This document shows, piece after piece, positions 32,902 through 40,167 of a DNA stretch of 43,804 nt. The translations under genes were made by a program, and so were the position numbers. Source of the stretch: Acidobacteriota bacterium (lineage in GTDB: Bacteria; Acidobacteriota; Holophagae; Holophagales; Holophagaceae). The DNA is taken from the NCBI GenBank assembly GCA_021802985.1, contig JAJZQW010000011.1:5972-49775 (forward strand), written 5' to 3'. The first letter of the stretch is position 1. Every line of letters starts with the position of its first letter. The notes under the pieces were generated by a model. That model was not told the DNA's origin, did not search any database, and saw only the letters and a list, made by a program, of their open reading frames with translations.

Positions 32902-34143
32902 ATGGAACCCATGCGGATCGAATGCATTGCCATCGGGACCGAACTGCTCACCACGCGGCGCCTCGACACCAACTCGGTGTGGATCGCCGAGCGGCTGGCG
33001 GAGCTGGGGCTGGGCCTCCACCGCAAGACCGCCGTGGGTGACAGCCGGGAGGATCTGGCGGAGCTGTTGCGCGAGGCCCTCACGCGCTCGGACCTCATCC
33101 TCACCACCGGGGGGCTCGGGCCCACCTTCGATGACTTCACCAAGGAGCTCTTCGCGGAGATCCTCGGCGTTGGCCTGAAGGAGAATGCTCAGAGCCGGGC
33201 CGACATGCTGGCCTTCTACGAGGCCCGGAAGCGGGTGCCGCCCCCGGCCAACTTCAAGCAGGCCCTCATCCCCGAGGGGGCCGAAGCGCTGCGGAATGCG
33301 GTGGGCACGGCCCCTGGCGTCTACTGGCAGGACCCTCCCGGGCATCCCGGGAAGCGCATCCTGATGTTCCCGGGCGTGCCGCGGGAGATGAAGCGCATGT
33401 GGGAGGAGCATGCCGTTCCGCGTCTCCGCCCCCTGGCGGGCCGGCCCATGCACACGCTCCGCATGGTGGTGGGCGGCGTGCCCGAGAGCACCCTGGACCA
33501 GCGGACGCAGGAGGTCCGGGAGCAGCACGGGCATCTCGAATGGACCATCCTGGCGAGCCTCACCCAGGTTGAGCTGCTGGCCCGGGGCGTTGATCCGGAA
33601 GCGCTGGCCCGGGCCCGGGCGGCGTTCGAACCCATCCTGGGGCCGGATCTCGCCTGTGTGGGGGAGGGCAACCTGGAAGACGCCATCCTGGATCGTCTGA
33701 AGGCCCGCGGCGAGACCCTCGCCGTGGCCGAGAGCATGCCCGGTGGGCTGCTGGCCTCCCGCCTCACGGCCATTCCCGGTGCCAGCCAGGCCTTCCTCGG
33801 GGGTGCCACGGTCTACAGCGCCACCGCGAAGACGGCCCTGTTGGGGCTTGATCCGACCCTGCTGGCTGCGGAGGGCACCGTGTCCGAAGCCACCAGCCGC
33901 CGCCTGGCGGAGGCTGTCCGGGCCCGGCTGGGCGCCACCTGGGGTCTGGCCGTCACCGGCAACGCCGGACCCGGCGCCGAAGGCGATGCGCCCGTGGGCA
34001 CGGTCCACATCGCCCTGGTTGGACCCGGTGCGACCCAGGTACAGAGCCTGAATCTGCCGGGCGACCGCAACGAAGTGCAACTCCGCGGTGCGGCCTGGTC
34101 GCTGGACCTGCTCCGGCGGGCCCTGGGGGCGCAGGGCCGCTGA
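32902..34143 (+). CDS. cinA: CinA-family protein (nicotinamide-nucleotide amidase domain at C-terminus)
   Basis: A 413-residue, two-domain CinA. Residues about 4-170 are the MoCF-like domain (MRIECIAIGTELL, LDTNSVWIAERLAELG, TTGGLGPTFDDFTKE, FPGVPREMKRMW). Residues about 255-410 are the PncC-like amidase domain, which deamidates nicotinamide mononucleotide in pyridine nucleotide recycling (AVAESMPGGLLASRLTAIPGAS, YSATAKTALLG, VTGNAGPGAEGDAPVGTVHIAL). The usual AESCTGG reads AESMPGG, keeping the serine but replacing Cys-Thr. The start may be ATG 32911, which fits the family N-terminus better. plsY follows 12 bases later. Confidence 0.92.
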   Translation: MEPMRIECIAIGTELLTTRRLDTNSVWIAERLAELGLGLHRKTAVGDSREDLAELLREALTRSDLILTTGGLGPTFDDFTKELFAEILGVGLKENAQSRADMLAFYEARKRVPPPANFKQALIPEGAEALRNAVGTAPGVYWQDPPGHPGKRILMFPGVPREMKRMWEEHAVPRLRPLAGRPMHTLRMVVGGVPESTLDQRTQEVREQHGHLEWTILASLTQVELLARGVDPEALARARAAFEPILGPDLACVGEGNLEDAILDRLKARGETLAVAESMPGGLLASRLTAIPGASQAFLGGATVYSATAKTALLGLDPTLLAAEGTVSEATSRRLAEAVRARLGATWGLAVTGNAGPGAEGDAPVGTVHIALVGPGATQVQSLNLPGDRNEVQLRGAAWSLDLLRRALGAQGR

Positions 34144-34149
34144 TACACT
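34144..34149 (+). promoter_or_regulatory. TACACT six bases before plsY ATG (candidate -10)
   Basis: The order is TACACT, GCCGCC, ATG. plsY has no Shine-Dalgarno, so a leaderless message from this element is plausible. The element overlaps the end of cinA by no bases, and no -35 is clear. Confidence 0.4.
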
Positions 34150-34155
34150 GCCGCC

Positions 34156-34845
34156 ATGTCCTCCTCAGATCCGACATTCCTGATCCTCGCCTGCCTGGCG
34201 GCCTTTGCCTGCGGGAGCATCCCCTTCGGCCTTCTCGTCGTGAAGCTGGCCGGGAAGGGGGATGTCCGAGCCCATGGCAGCGGCAACATCGGCGCCACCA
34301 ACGTGAGCCGGGTGGGCGGCAAGGGCCTCGGGATCGTCACCCTGCTCCTGGACATTGCCAAGGGCTTCCTGCCGGTGTTCCTGGCCCGCCAGGCGGACTG
34401 GCCCCTCGACATGCAGGCAGCCATCGCCCTCTGTGCCACGGCGGGCCATGTGTTCACGCCCTGGCTCAAGTTCAGGGGCGGGAAGGGCGTGGCCACCGCC
34501 CTCGGTGCGGCCCTGGCCTACCGGGCCTTCGCGGTGCTGCCGAGCCTCGGGCTCTTCATCCTGCTGGTGGCGCTCACCCGCTTCGTGAGCCTGGGCAGCA
34601 TCGTCGGCGCCCTGACGCTGCCGGTTTCCATGGGCTGGGTGCGGGAGACGGTGCATCGGACCGAGGTGCTCGGGATCCAGCTCCAGGCCGGGATCCGCGA
34701 GCAGGATCCCTGGCAGGCCATCTTCCTGTGGGTGCTCATCGCCCTGCTGGTGGTGGCCAAGCACCACGAGAACATCGCCCGGCTTCTGAAGGGCACGGAG
34801 TCGCCGCTCTGGGGCGCGAAGAAGGATGAGGGAACCCATGCCTAG
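34156..34845 (+). CDS. plsY: Acyl-phosphate:glycerol-3-phosphate acyltransferase
   Basis: An inner-membrane enzyme making lysophosphatidate from acyl-phosphate and glycerol 3-phosphate. At 229 residues it shows the three PlsY motifs: ACGSIPFGLLV, GSGNIGATNVSRVGGKGLG and FRGGKGVATALGA, among about five hydrophobic segments. No ribosome-binding site is visible before ATG 34156. gpsA, which makes its glycerol 3-phosphate substrate, overlaps its end by eight bases, so the pair is translationally coupled. Confidence 0.95.
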   Translation: MSSSDPTFLILACLAAFACGSIPFGLLVVKLAGKGDVRAHGSGNIGATNVSRVGGKGLGIVTLLLDIAKGFLPVFLARQADWPLDMQAAIALCATAGHVFTPWLKFRGGKGVATALGAALAYRAFAVLPSLGLFILLVALTRFVSLGSIVGALTLPVSMGWVRETVHRTEVLGIQLQAGIREQDPWQAIFLWVLIALLVVAKHHENIARLLKGTESPLWGAKKDEGTHA

Positions 34846-35839
34846 CCGCGCGGACATCGGCATCTTCGGTTCGGGGGCCTGGGGCACGGCCTTGGCCATC
34901 ACCTGGGCGCGGGCGGGCGCGGACGTGGTGCTCTGGAGCGGCTTCCCCGAGGAGGTGGCCCTGCTCTCGGCCGGACGCTCCCACCCCCGGTTGAAGGATG
35001 CCCCCTTTCCCGATTCCCTGACGGTGACGGGTGACGCGGCCGCAGCTTTCTCCGCGCCGCTCTGGATCTCGGCCATGCCCACCCAGGTGACGCCCGATGC
35101 GTGGCGGAAACTCCGCCGGGAGGCCCCGACGCCGCCGGAGCTGGTCATCCACGTGAGCAAGGGCATCCTGCAGAGCACGCACCAGACCCTCACCCAGGCC
35201 CTGACCGGGGTGCTGGATGTGCCCGTGGGCGCGCTGTCGGGGCCCACCTTCGCGGACGAGGTGGCCCGCGGGGTGCCCTCGGCCATCGTGCTGGCGCTGC
35301 CGCCGACGGTGGCCGATGACCGCGCCCGCGAGTGGCAGGCCCGGTTGGCCTCGGAGCGCCTCCGCATCTACCTTAGCCGGGACGTGATCGGCACCGAGCT
35401 GTGCGGTGCCCTGAAGAACGTGCTGGCCATCGCCGCCGGCCTGGTGGACGGCCTGAAGCTGGGCTACAACGCCCGGGCCGCGCTCATCACCCGCGGCCTG
35501 GCGGAAATGGCACGGCTCGTCGAGGCCCTGGGTGGCCAGCCCGCCACGGTCATGGGGCTGGCGGGCATGGGCGACCTGCTGCTCACTGCCACGGGGCCCC
35601 AGAGCCGCAACCGCACCTTCGGCGAGCTGGTGGGGAAGGGGCAGACCGTGGAGGCCGCCCGGGATGCCCTGGGTGGGCAGATCATCGAGGGCATGTTCAC
35701 CACCCAGGCGGCCCTCGCCCTGGCGGCCGAGGTGGGCGTGGAACTGCCCATCGCCACCGAAGTGCAGCGCCTGCTGAACGGCGAGTCCGCCCAGGAAGCG
35801 GTCCGTCGCCTCATGACCCGGTCCCTGAAGTCGGAGTAG
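34838..35839 (+). CDS. gpsA: Glycerol-3-phosphate dehydrogenase [NAD(P)+]
   Basis: Reduces dihydroxyacetone phosphate to glycerol 3-phosphate for phospholipid synthesis. The 333-residue protein has GIFGSGAWGTALAITWA (cofactor site), VSKGI, LSGPTFADEVARGVPSAIVLA, GTELCGALKNVLAIAAGLVDGLKLGYNARAALITRGLAEM (catalytic lysine region) and GLAGMGDLLLTATG..SRNRTFG. ATG 34838 with GAGGGA in front is better than the track's 34826. It overlaps plsY by eight bases. The MDR oxidoreductase begins 14 bases later and may be the third gene of the unit. Confidence 0.96.
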   Translation: MPSRADIGIFGSGAWGTALAITWARAGADVVLWSGFPEEVALLSAGRSHPRLKDAPFPDSLTVTGDAAAAFSAPLWISAMPTQVTPDAWRKLRREAPTPPELVIHVSKGILQSTHQTLTQALTGVLDVPVGALSGPTFADEVARGVPSAIVLALPPTVADDRAREWQARLASERLRIYLSRDVIGTELCGALKNVLAIAAGLVDGLKLGYNARAALITRGLAEMARLVEALGGQPATVMGLAGMGDLLLTATGPQSRNRTFGELVGKGQTVEAARDALGGQIIEGMFTTQAALALAAEVGVELPIATEVQRLLNGESAQEAVRRLMTRSLKSE

Positions 35840-35853
35840 TGGAGGAGTCCGCC

Positions 35854-36915
35854 ATGGCCCAGCCCTTCCGTTTCCGCGTGAATCAGCATGGCCCGGCGGG
35901 ATCGCCCGTCCGCGAGGCCTTTACGCCCGCCGCGCCGAAGCCCGGCTGGGTACGCATCGAACTCAAGGCCATGGCGCTCAACCACCTGGATCTCTGGACC
36001 ACGGTGGGCCTGCCGGGCTTCCCCCTGCCGCTGCCGCTGACGCCCGGTTGCGATGGCGCGGGGATCCTGGAGGCCGTGGGCGAGGGCACCGCCCTGCCGC
36101 CCGGCGTGGAGCCGGGGGGCAGCGTGATGATCGCGCCGGGGCTCAGCTGTGGGCTGTGTCCGGCCTGCTTCCGGGGCGATGACATGCTCTGCGCCTCCTA
36201 CGGCGTCCTGGGCCACGTCTCGGATGGCACGGCCGCCACCCACGTGCTGGTACCCGCGGCAAACCTGCTGCCCATCCCCGGCAACTGGAGTTTCGAGCAG
36301 GCGGCGGCCTTCCCCCTTGTGTTCCTCACGGCCTGGGAGATGCTCGTCCACAAGGTCAAGCTGCGCCCCGGCGAGACCGTGCTGGTCTGGGGTGGCGGCA
36401 GCGGCGTCGGCAGCGCGGCCATCCAGCTGGTGAAGGCCCTGGGGGGCCAGGCCATCGCCGTGGTGGGCAGCGAGGCCAAGGCCATGAAGTGCTGGGATCT
36501 GGGGGCGGAGCATGTGATCGTCCGGGGGGACATGAAGGCCCTGCCCGGCAAGGTGCGCGACCTGACCGGCAAGCGGGGCGTGGACGTGGTCTTCGAACAC
36601 ACGGGGGCACTGACCTGGGGAGCCAGCCTGGCCGCCTGCACCCGGGGTGGCCGCATCGTTACCTGCGGGGCCACGACGGGTCGGGAGACCTCCTTCGATC
36701 TGCGGGCCCTGTTCGCCAAGCAGATCCAGATCCATGGCTCGTACATGGGCCGCCGCGAGCACCTCTGGACCCAGCTGGCCCTGATCCAGCGGAACCCCAC
36801 CAATCCACCCTTCCGCCCGATCATCGACCGCGTCTTCGAACTGTCCGAGTACCCCGAGGCCCAGCGGTATCTGGAAAGCGGGCAGGGCTTCGGCAAGGTG
36901 GTGTGTCGGGTCTGA
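35854..36915 (+). CDS. MDR-superfamily zinc-type oxidoreductase
   Basis: A 353-residue medium-chain dehydrogenase/reductase, probably NAD(P)H-dependent. GroES-like half: GWVRIELKAMALNHLDLW, TPGCDGAGILEAVG. The structural-zinc lobe is complete (CGLCPACFRGDDMLC). The Rossmann half has VLVWGGGSGVGSAAIQLVKALGG. The catalytic-zinc cysteine of alcohol dehydrogenases is replaced by Asn in ALNHLDLW and the GHE motif by GCDGAG, so it looks like a quinone-reductase-type member rather than an alcohol dehydrogenase. GGAGGAG precedes ATG 35854. The track shows it as the tail of a longer shadow frame. Substrate unknown. Confidence 0.85.
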   Translation: MAQPFRFRVNQHGPAGSPVREAFTPAAPKPGWVRIELKAMALNHLDLWTTVGLPGFPLPLPLTPGCDGAGILEAVGEGTALPPGVEPGGSVMIAPGLSCGLCPACFRGDDMLCASYGVLGHVSDGTAATHVLVPAANLLPIPGNWSFEQAAAFPLVFLTAWEMLVHKVKLRPGETVLVWGGGSGVGSAAIQLVKALGGQAIAVVGSEAKAMKCWDLGAEHVIVRGDMKALPGKVRDLTGKRGVDVVFEHTGALTWGASLAACTRGGRIVTCGATTGRETSFDLRALFAKQIQIHGSYMGRREHLWTQLALIQRNPTNPPFRPIIDRVFELSEYPEAQRYLESGQGFGKVVCRV

Positions 36916-36922
36916 GATGAGC

Positions 36923-36952
36923 TTCAGGGATCGGCCCCAGAGCTGGTAGACT
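36923..36952 (+). promoter_or_regulatory. Weak candidate promoter of the arnA-like gene
   Basis: TTCAGG (36923-36928) and TAGACT (36947-36952) with 18-bp spacing. The message would start near 36959 and include GGAG before the GTG at 36983. Confidence 0.25.
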
Positions 36953-36982
36953 CAACCGTTTGCGTTTGCCAACGGAGTCCCC

Positions 36983-38035
36983 GTGAAAGTCCTCATCCTC
37001 GGCGTCAACGGCTTCATCGGCTCCCACCTGGTGGGCCGCATCCTCCGCGACACGGACTGGGAGGTCTTCGGGCTGGACCTCGGCACCCACAAGGTGGAGG
37101 AGTATCTGGACAACCCCCGGTTCCACTTCGTGGAGGGCGACGTCACCATCTCCAAGGAGTGGATCGAGTACCACATCAAGAAGTGCGACGTGGTGCTGCC
37201 GCTGGTCGCCATCGCCACCCCGAAGGTCTACGTGACGGACCCCCTGCGGGTCTTCGAGCTGGACTTCGAGGAGAACCTCCGCGTGGTTCGGCAGTGCGTG
37301 AAGTACAAGAAGCGCGTGGTCTTCCCCAGCACCTCCGAGGTCTATGGCATGTGCCCCGACGCGGAGTTCGACGAGTACGAGTCCCCCCTGGTGACGGGCC
37401 CCATCCCCATGAACCGTTGGATCTACAGCACCAGCAAGCAGCTGCTGGACCGCGTGATCTGGGCTTACGGCTTCCAGCAGGGACTGAAGTTCACCCTCTT
37501 CCGGCCCTTCAACTGGATGGGCCCCAAACTCGATAGCCTGAACACCGCCAAGGAGGGCAGCTCGCGCCTGGTGACCCAGTTCAGCTGGAACCTCTTCAAC
37601 GGCGAGCCCCTGAACTTGGTGGATGGCGGCACAGCCCGCCGCTGCTTCATCGATGTGGAGGATGCCATGGATGGGCTGATGTCCGTCCTGCGCAACGAGG
37701 GCGGCAAGGCCGACGGCCAGATCTTCAACATCGGCAATCCGGTCAATGACTTCAGCGTCCGCGAGATCGCCGAAATGATGATCGCCATCTGGAAGGACCA
37801 CCCCTTCCGCAAGGAGCGGGGCATCCCCGAGGGCCGCATGGTCGAGACCGGCAGCGGCGACTTCTATGGCAAGGGCTACCAGGACGTGGCCCGGCGCACC
37901 CCCAGCATCAAGCGGATGCAGCAGACCTTCGGCTTCGAGCCCAAGGTGTCCATGACGGATTCGCTCCGCAAGGCCCTGGATTTCTTCGTCGAGGAGCATA
38001 AGGCGCTGGAGAAGGTCGTCGAGACCGAGAGCTAG
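36983..38035 (+). CDS. ArnA-type UDP-glucuronate decarboxylase / UDP-4-keto-pentose synthase, stand-alone domain
   Basis: A 350-residue short-chain dehydrogenase/epimerase very close to the C-terminal dehydrogenase domain of E. coli ArnA. Shared segments include VLILGVNGFIGSHL (cofactor loop), FHFVEGDVTI, EWIEYHIKKCDVVLPLVAIATP, FPSTSEVYGMC (catalytic Ser/Glu region), RWIYSTSKQLLDRVIWAYG (Tyr-x3-Lys) and FTLFRPFNWMGP. It oxidises and decarboxylates UDP-glucuronate to a UDP-4-keto-pentose; some stand-alone relatives also release UDP-xylose. The N-terminal formyltransferase domain of ArnA is absent. GTG 36983 follows GGAG by five bases. It heads a block with two ArnT-like transferases and an ArnE-like protein, suggesting an envelope pentose. 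Confidence 0.9.
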   Translation: MKVLILGVNGFIGSHLVGRILRDTDWEVFGLDLGTHKVEEYLDNPRFHFVEGDVTISKEWIEYHIKKCDVVLPLVAIATPKVYVTDPLRVFELDFEENLRVVRQCVKYKKRVVFPSTSEVYGMCPDAEFDEYESPLVTGPIPMNRWIYSTSKQLLDRVIWAYGFQQGLKFTLFRPFNWMGPKLDSLNTAKEGSSRLVTQFSWNLFNGEPLNLVDGGTARRCFIDVEDAMDGLMSVLRNEGGKADGQIFNIGNPVNDFSVREIAEMMIAIWKDHPFRKERGIPEGRMVETGSGDFYGKGYQDVARRTPSIKRMQQTFGFEPKVSMTDSLRKALDFFVEEHKALEKVVETES

Positions 38036-38164
38036 GGCTTGAACGGCTCGGCGCGGTCAGTGGTGACGACTCATGGGATGGGTGCCGGGCTACGCTGAGG
38101 CAGAATCGCATCTCTTTTTTGGGTCTTCGTGGTGATTCTTTTTCTTTTCGATGAGATGAAACCC

Positions 38165-39862
38165 ATGACGCGCCGCGAACGCTGGACCCTGATTCTGATC
38201 TGGCTGGGGCTGGGCCTTTTCCCGCTGCTGGTCCGCCCGCTCTGGGAGCCGGACGAGGCGCGCTACGCGGAGATCCCCCGGGAGATGCTGGCCACCGGGG
38301 ACTGGCTCACGCCGCACCTGAACGGGGTGCTCTACTTCGAGAAACCACCGTTCCAGTACTGGCTGTCGGCCATCAGCCTGAGGCTCTTCGGGGTGAACGG
38401 TGCCGCGGCGCGGTTGCCCTTGGCGTTGGCTTCGGGGCTCATGATCTGGGCGGCCTGGCGCCTCGCGAAGCGGCTGGGGGCCCGGCAGCCGATGTGGGCG
38501 CCCTTCATGGCCGCGACCTGCCTCCTGGGCTTCCTGGTGGGGCAGATTCTCACCCTGGACGCCCTCTTCAGCGCCCTGGTGGTGGCCGCCCTCGTGGCCT
38601 CGGTGGAAGCGGTGGCTGCCCGCGTCGAAGCGCGGCCCGCCACGGCCTGGACCGTGGGGGCCTTCGTGCTGCTGTCCGCGGCCTTCCTGACCAAGGGGGT
38701 GGCGGCGTTGGCACTCCTGGGGCCGGCCCTGATCGGCTCGCTGGCCTTCGTGAGGGGCCGCCCAGCCTTGAAGAAGGCCGTGCTGGCCACGGCCTTCAGT
38801 CCCTGGGGCTGGCTGCTGGCGGCGGTCCTGACGGCCCCCTGGTTCGTGGCCGTGGAGCGCGCGAATCCGGGCTACGCCTGGTTCTTCTTCATCCATGAGC
38901 ACATCGCCCGCTTCACCACCCACGAGGCCCACCGGCAGGGCTCCAACAACTGGTTCCTGGACAAGCTCTACTTCGTGGGGATCCTGGCCGTCGGGTTGCT
39001 GCCCTGGCTGTCCGCCTCTGTGGTCGGCCTGCGCCGCGCCTGGGCCTACCTGTGGAGCCGCGGGCCCCGGGCCGAGGATGGCGGCTTCTCCCGCTGGGCC
39101 GTGGCCATGGTGCTCCTCGCCTTCGCCTGGCCGCTCCTCTTCTTCAGCGTCTCGGGTTCCAAGCTGCCACCCTACATCCTGCCCGTGGTGATCCCCCTGG
39201 CGGCCCTGGCCTGCACCTTCGAGCGGGAGGGCGAGGAGGGCAGGGCCCTGGCGCGCACGGGGAAGGAATTGGGGATCCTCTCCCTGCTCTTCCTGGCCGC
39301 GGGGCTGGCCTTCTCGAAGGATCTGAGCGGCGGTCTGGGCTGGCTCCTGGCGCTGGCCGTGTCGCTGGCGCTGCTGGCCTTCTGGGCGCATCGGCCTGGC
39401 AGCCTGACCGGACCGGGCTGGAAGGTGCTGACGGGCCCGCGCCTCATGGTACTGCTTGGGGCGGCCCTCTGGCTCCTGATCCTGGCCGCCCAGGCGACGG
39501 CGGGTCCGGGCAAGACCGTCGCCACCCTCGTCAGGGAATCGCCGGCTGAGGCCCAGTGGATCAGCTATGGCACCTACTTCCAGGGGCTCCCCTTCTACGG
39601 GCACACCCGCTGCGTGGTGGTGGCGGGCACCGGCGAACTGGCCTATGGCCGCGACCATCTCGGCACCGGGGCCGGCCGCTGGTTCAATGAAGACCCGACT
39701 GCCCTGGGGGCCGTGGCCGACCGCATGAAGGCCGAGGATCCGCGCCGACCCGTGCTGGTGCTGGCTCCGCCGCGCACCTGGGACCGCCTCGATCCCCGTG
39801 CCCGGGCGGGCTGGGAGGAGCTGCGGCGCAGTCCCGCAGGCGTGGTGGCCCGGCGCAGGTAG
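38165..39862 (+). CDS. ArnT-like (GT83) membrane glycosyltransferase 1
   Basis: A 565-residue polytopic membrane protein of the ArnT/PMT type, which moves a sugar from undecaprenyl-phosphate to lipid A or protein at the periplasmic face. The first loop has the family signature EPDEARYAEIPREMLATGDWLTPHLNGVLYFEKPP, with the expected Asp-Glu. About ten to twelve hydrophobic segments follow, then a soluble C-terminal domain. The track's GTG start at 38129 is unlikely; ATG 38165 (MTRRERWTLILIW) gives a normal first helix. The donor here is unknown; the upstream ArnA-type enzyme suggests a pentose. The leader contains a CTTCGTGGTGATTC word also seen in other intergenic DNA. Confidence 0.87.
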   Translation: MTRRERWTLILIWLGLGLFPLLVRPLWEPDEARYAEIPREMLATGDWLTPHLNGVLYFEKPPFQYWLSAISLRLFGVNGAAARLPLALASGLMIWAAWRLAKRLGARQPMWAPFMAATCLLGFLVGQILTLDALFSALVVAALVASVEAVAARVEARPATAWTVGAFVLLSAAFLTKGVAALALLGPALIGSLAFVRGRPALKKAVLATAFSPWGWLLAAVLTAPWFVAVERANPGYAWFFFIHEHIARFTTHEAHRQGSNNWFLDKLYFVGILAVGLLPWLSASVVGLRRAWAYLWSRGPRAEDGGFSRWAVAMVLLAFAWPLLFFSVSGSKLPPYILPVVIPLAALACTFEREGEEGRALARTGKELGILSLLFLAAGLAFSKDLSGGLGWLLALAVSLALLAFWAHRPGSLTGPGWKVLTGPRLMVLLGAALWLLILAAQATAGPGKTVATLVRESPAEAQWISYGTYFQGLPFYGHTRCVVVAGTGELAYGRDHLGTGAGRWFNEDPTALGAVADRMKAEDPRRPVLVLAPPRTWDRLDPRARAGWEELRRSPAGVVARRR

Positions 39863-39872
39863 CGTTCCGAGC

Positions 39873-40115
39873 CTACTTTTTGAAGGCCTTTTTTACGCCA
39901 TGCCCGGCTTCCTTGGCGCCCTTGGCGATGCCCTTGCCGGCGGTCTTGGCGCCGCGGCCCACGGCCTTCCCACCTTCCTTGGCGACATGGCCGATGGCCT
40001 TGCCACCCTCCTTCACGCCGTGGGCGATTTCCTTGCCAGCCTGCTTGAGGTCCTCCTTCAGGTGGGAGGGGCCGGGGGTGACAAGGAGGGCGAGGCTGAG
40101 CAGGGTGGGTAGCAT
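39873..40115 (-). CDS. Small secreted protein with five 11-residue repeats
   Basis: 80 residues. A signal-peptide-like start (MLPTLLSLALLVTPGPS) and a short linker lead to five exact 11-residue units filling residues 26-80: AGKEIAHGVKE, GGKAIGHVAKE, GGKAVGRGAKT, AGKGIAKGAKE, AGHGVKKAFKK. Lysine and glycine positions recur, giving a strongly basic amphipathic pattern like hendecad helices of LEA-type or lipid-surface proteins. No family is named with confidence. TAGAAT lies exactly six bases before the ATG, with GGAA too close to be a good Shine-Dalgarno. It is antisense-oriented between the two ArnT-like genes, hinting at an envelope role such as binding anionic lipid A, which is inference. 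Confidence 0.75.
   Translation of the reverse strand: MLPTLLSLALLVTPGPSHLKEDLKQAGKEIAHGVKEGGKAIGHVAKEGGKAVGRGAKTAGKGIAKGAKEAGHGVKKAFKK
39876..40040 (-). repeat. Five tandem 33-bp coding repeats
   Basis: Five degenerate 33-bp units encode the 11-residue repeats of the small secreted protein. They run without spacer to the stop codon. Confidence 0.8.
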
Positions 40116-40121
40116 GGTTCC

Positions 40122-40127
40122 ATTCTA
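40122..40127 (-). promoter_or_regulatory. TAGAAT six bases before the repeat-protein ATG (candidate -10)
   Basis: Reverse-strand order is TAGAAT, GGAACC, ATG. TAGAAT matches a consensus -10 at five of six bases. It is the best of the four such elements in the window. Confidence 0.45.
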
Positions 40128-40167
40128 GGCCGTTCCGGGATTCCCGCCCCTAGGGGAAGATGGAGGG

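Noticed and set aside
38090-39658. 522-residue reverse ORF opposite the first arnT-like gene
   Set aside because: Low-complexity shadow (Gln/Gly/Arg/Pro-rich), while the forward strand has clear membrane helices and the ArnT signature.
39864-39874. GCGTTCCGAGC repeated from the 4183-4193 hairpin arm
   Set aside because: Only 11 bases, present as a single arm without its partner here; likely chance or a stray terminator fragment.
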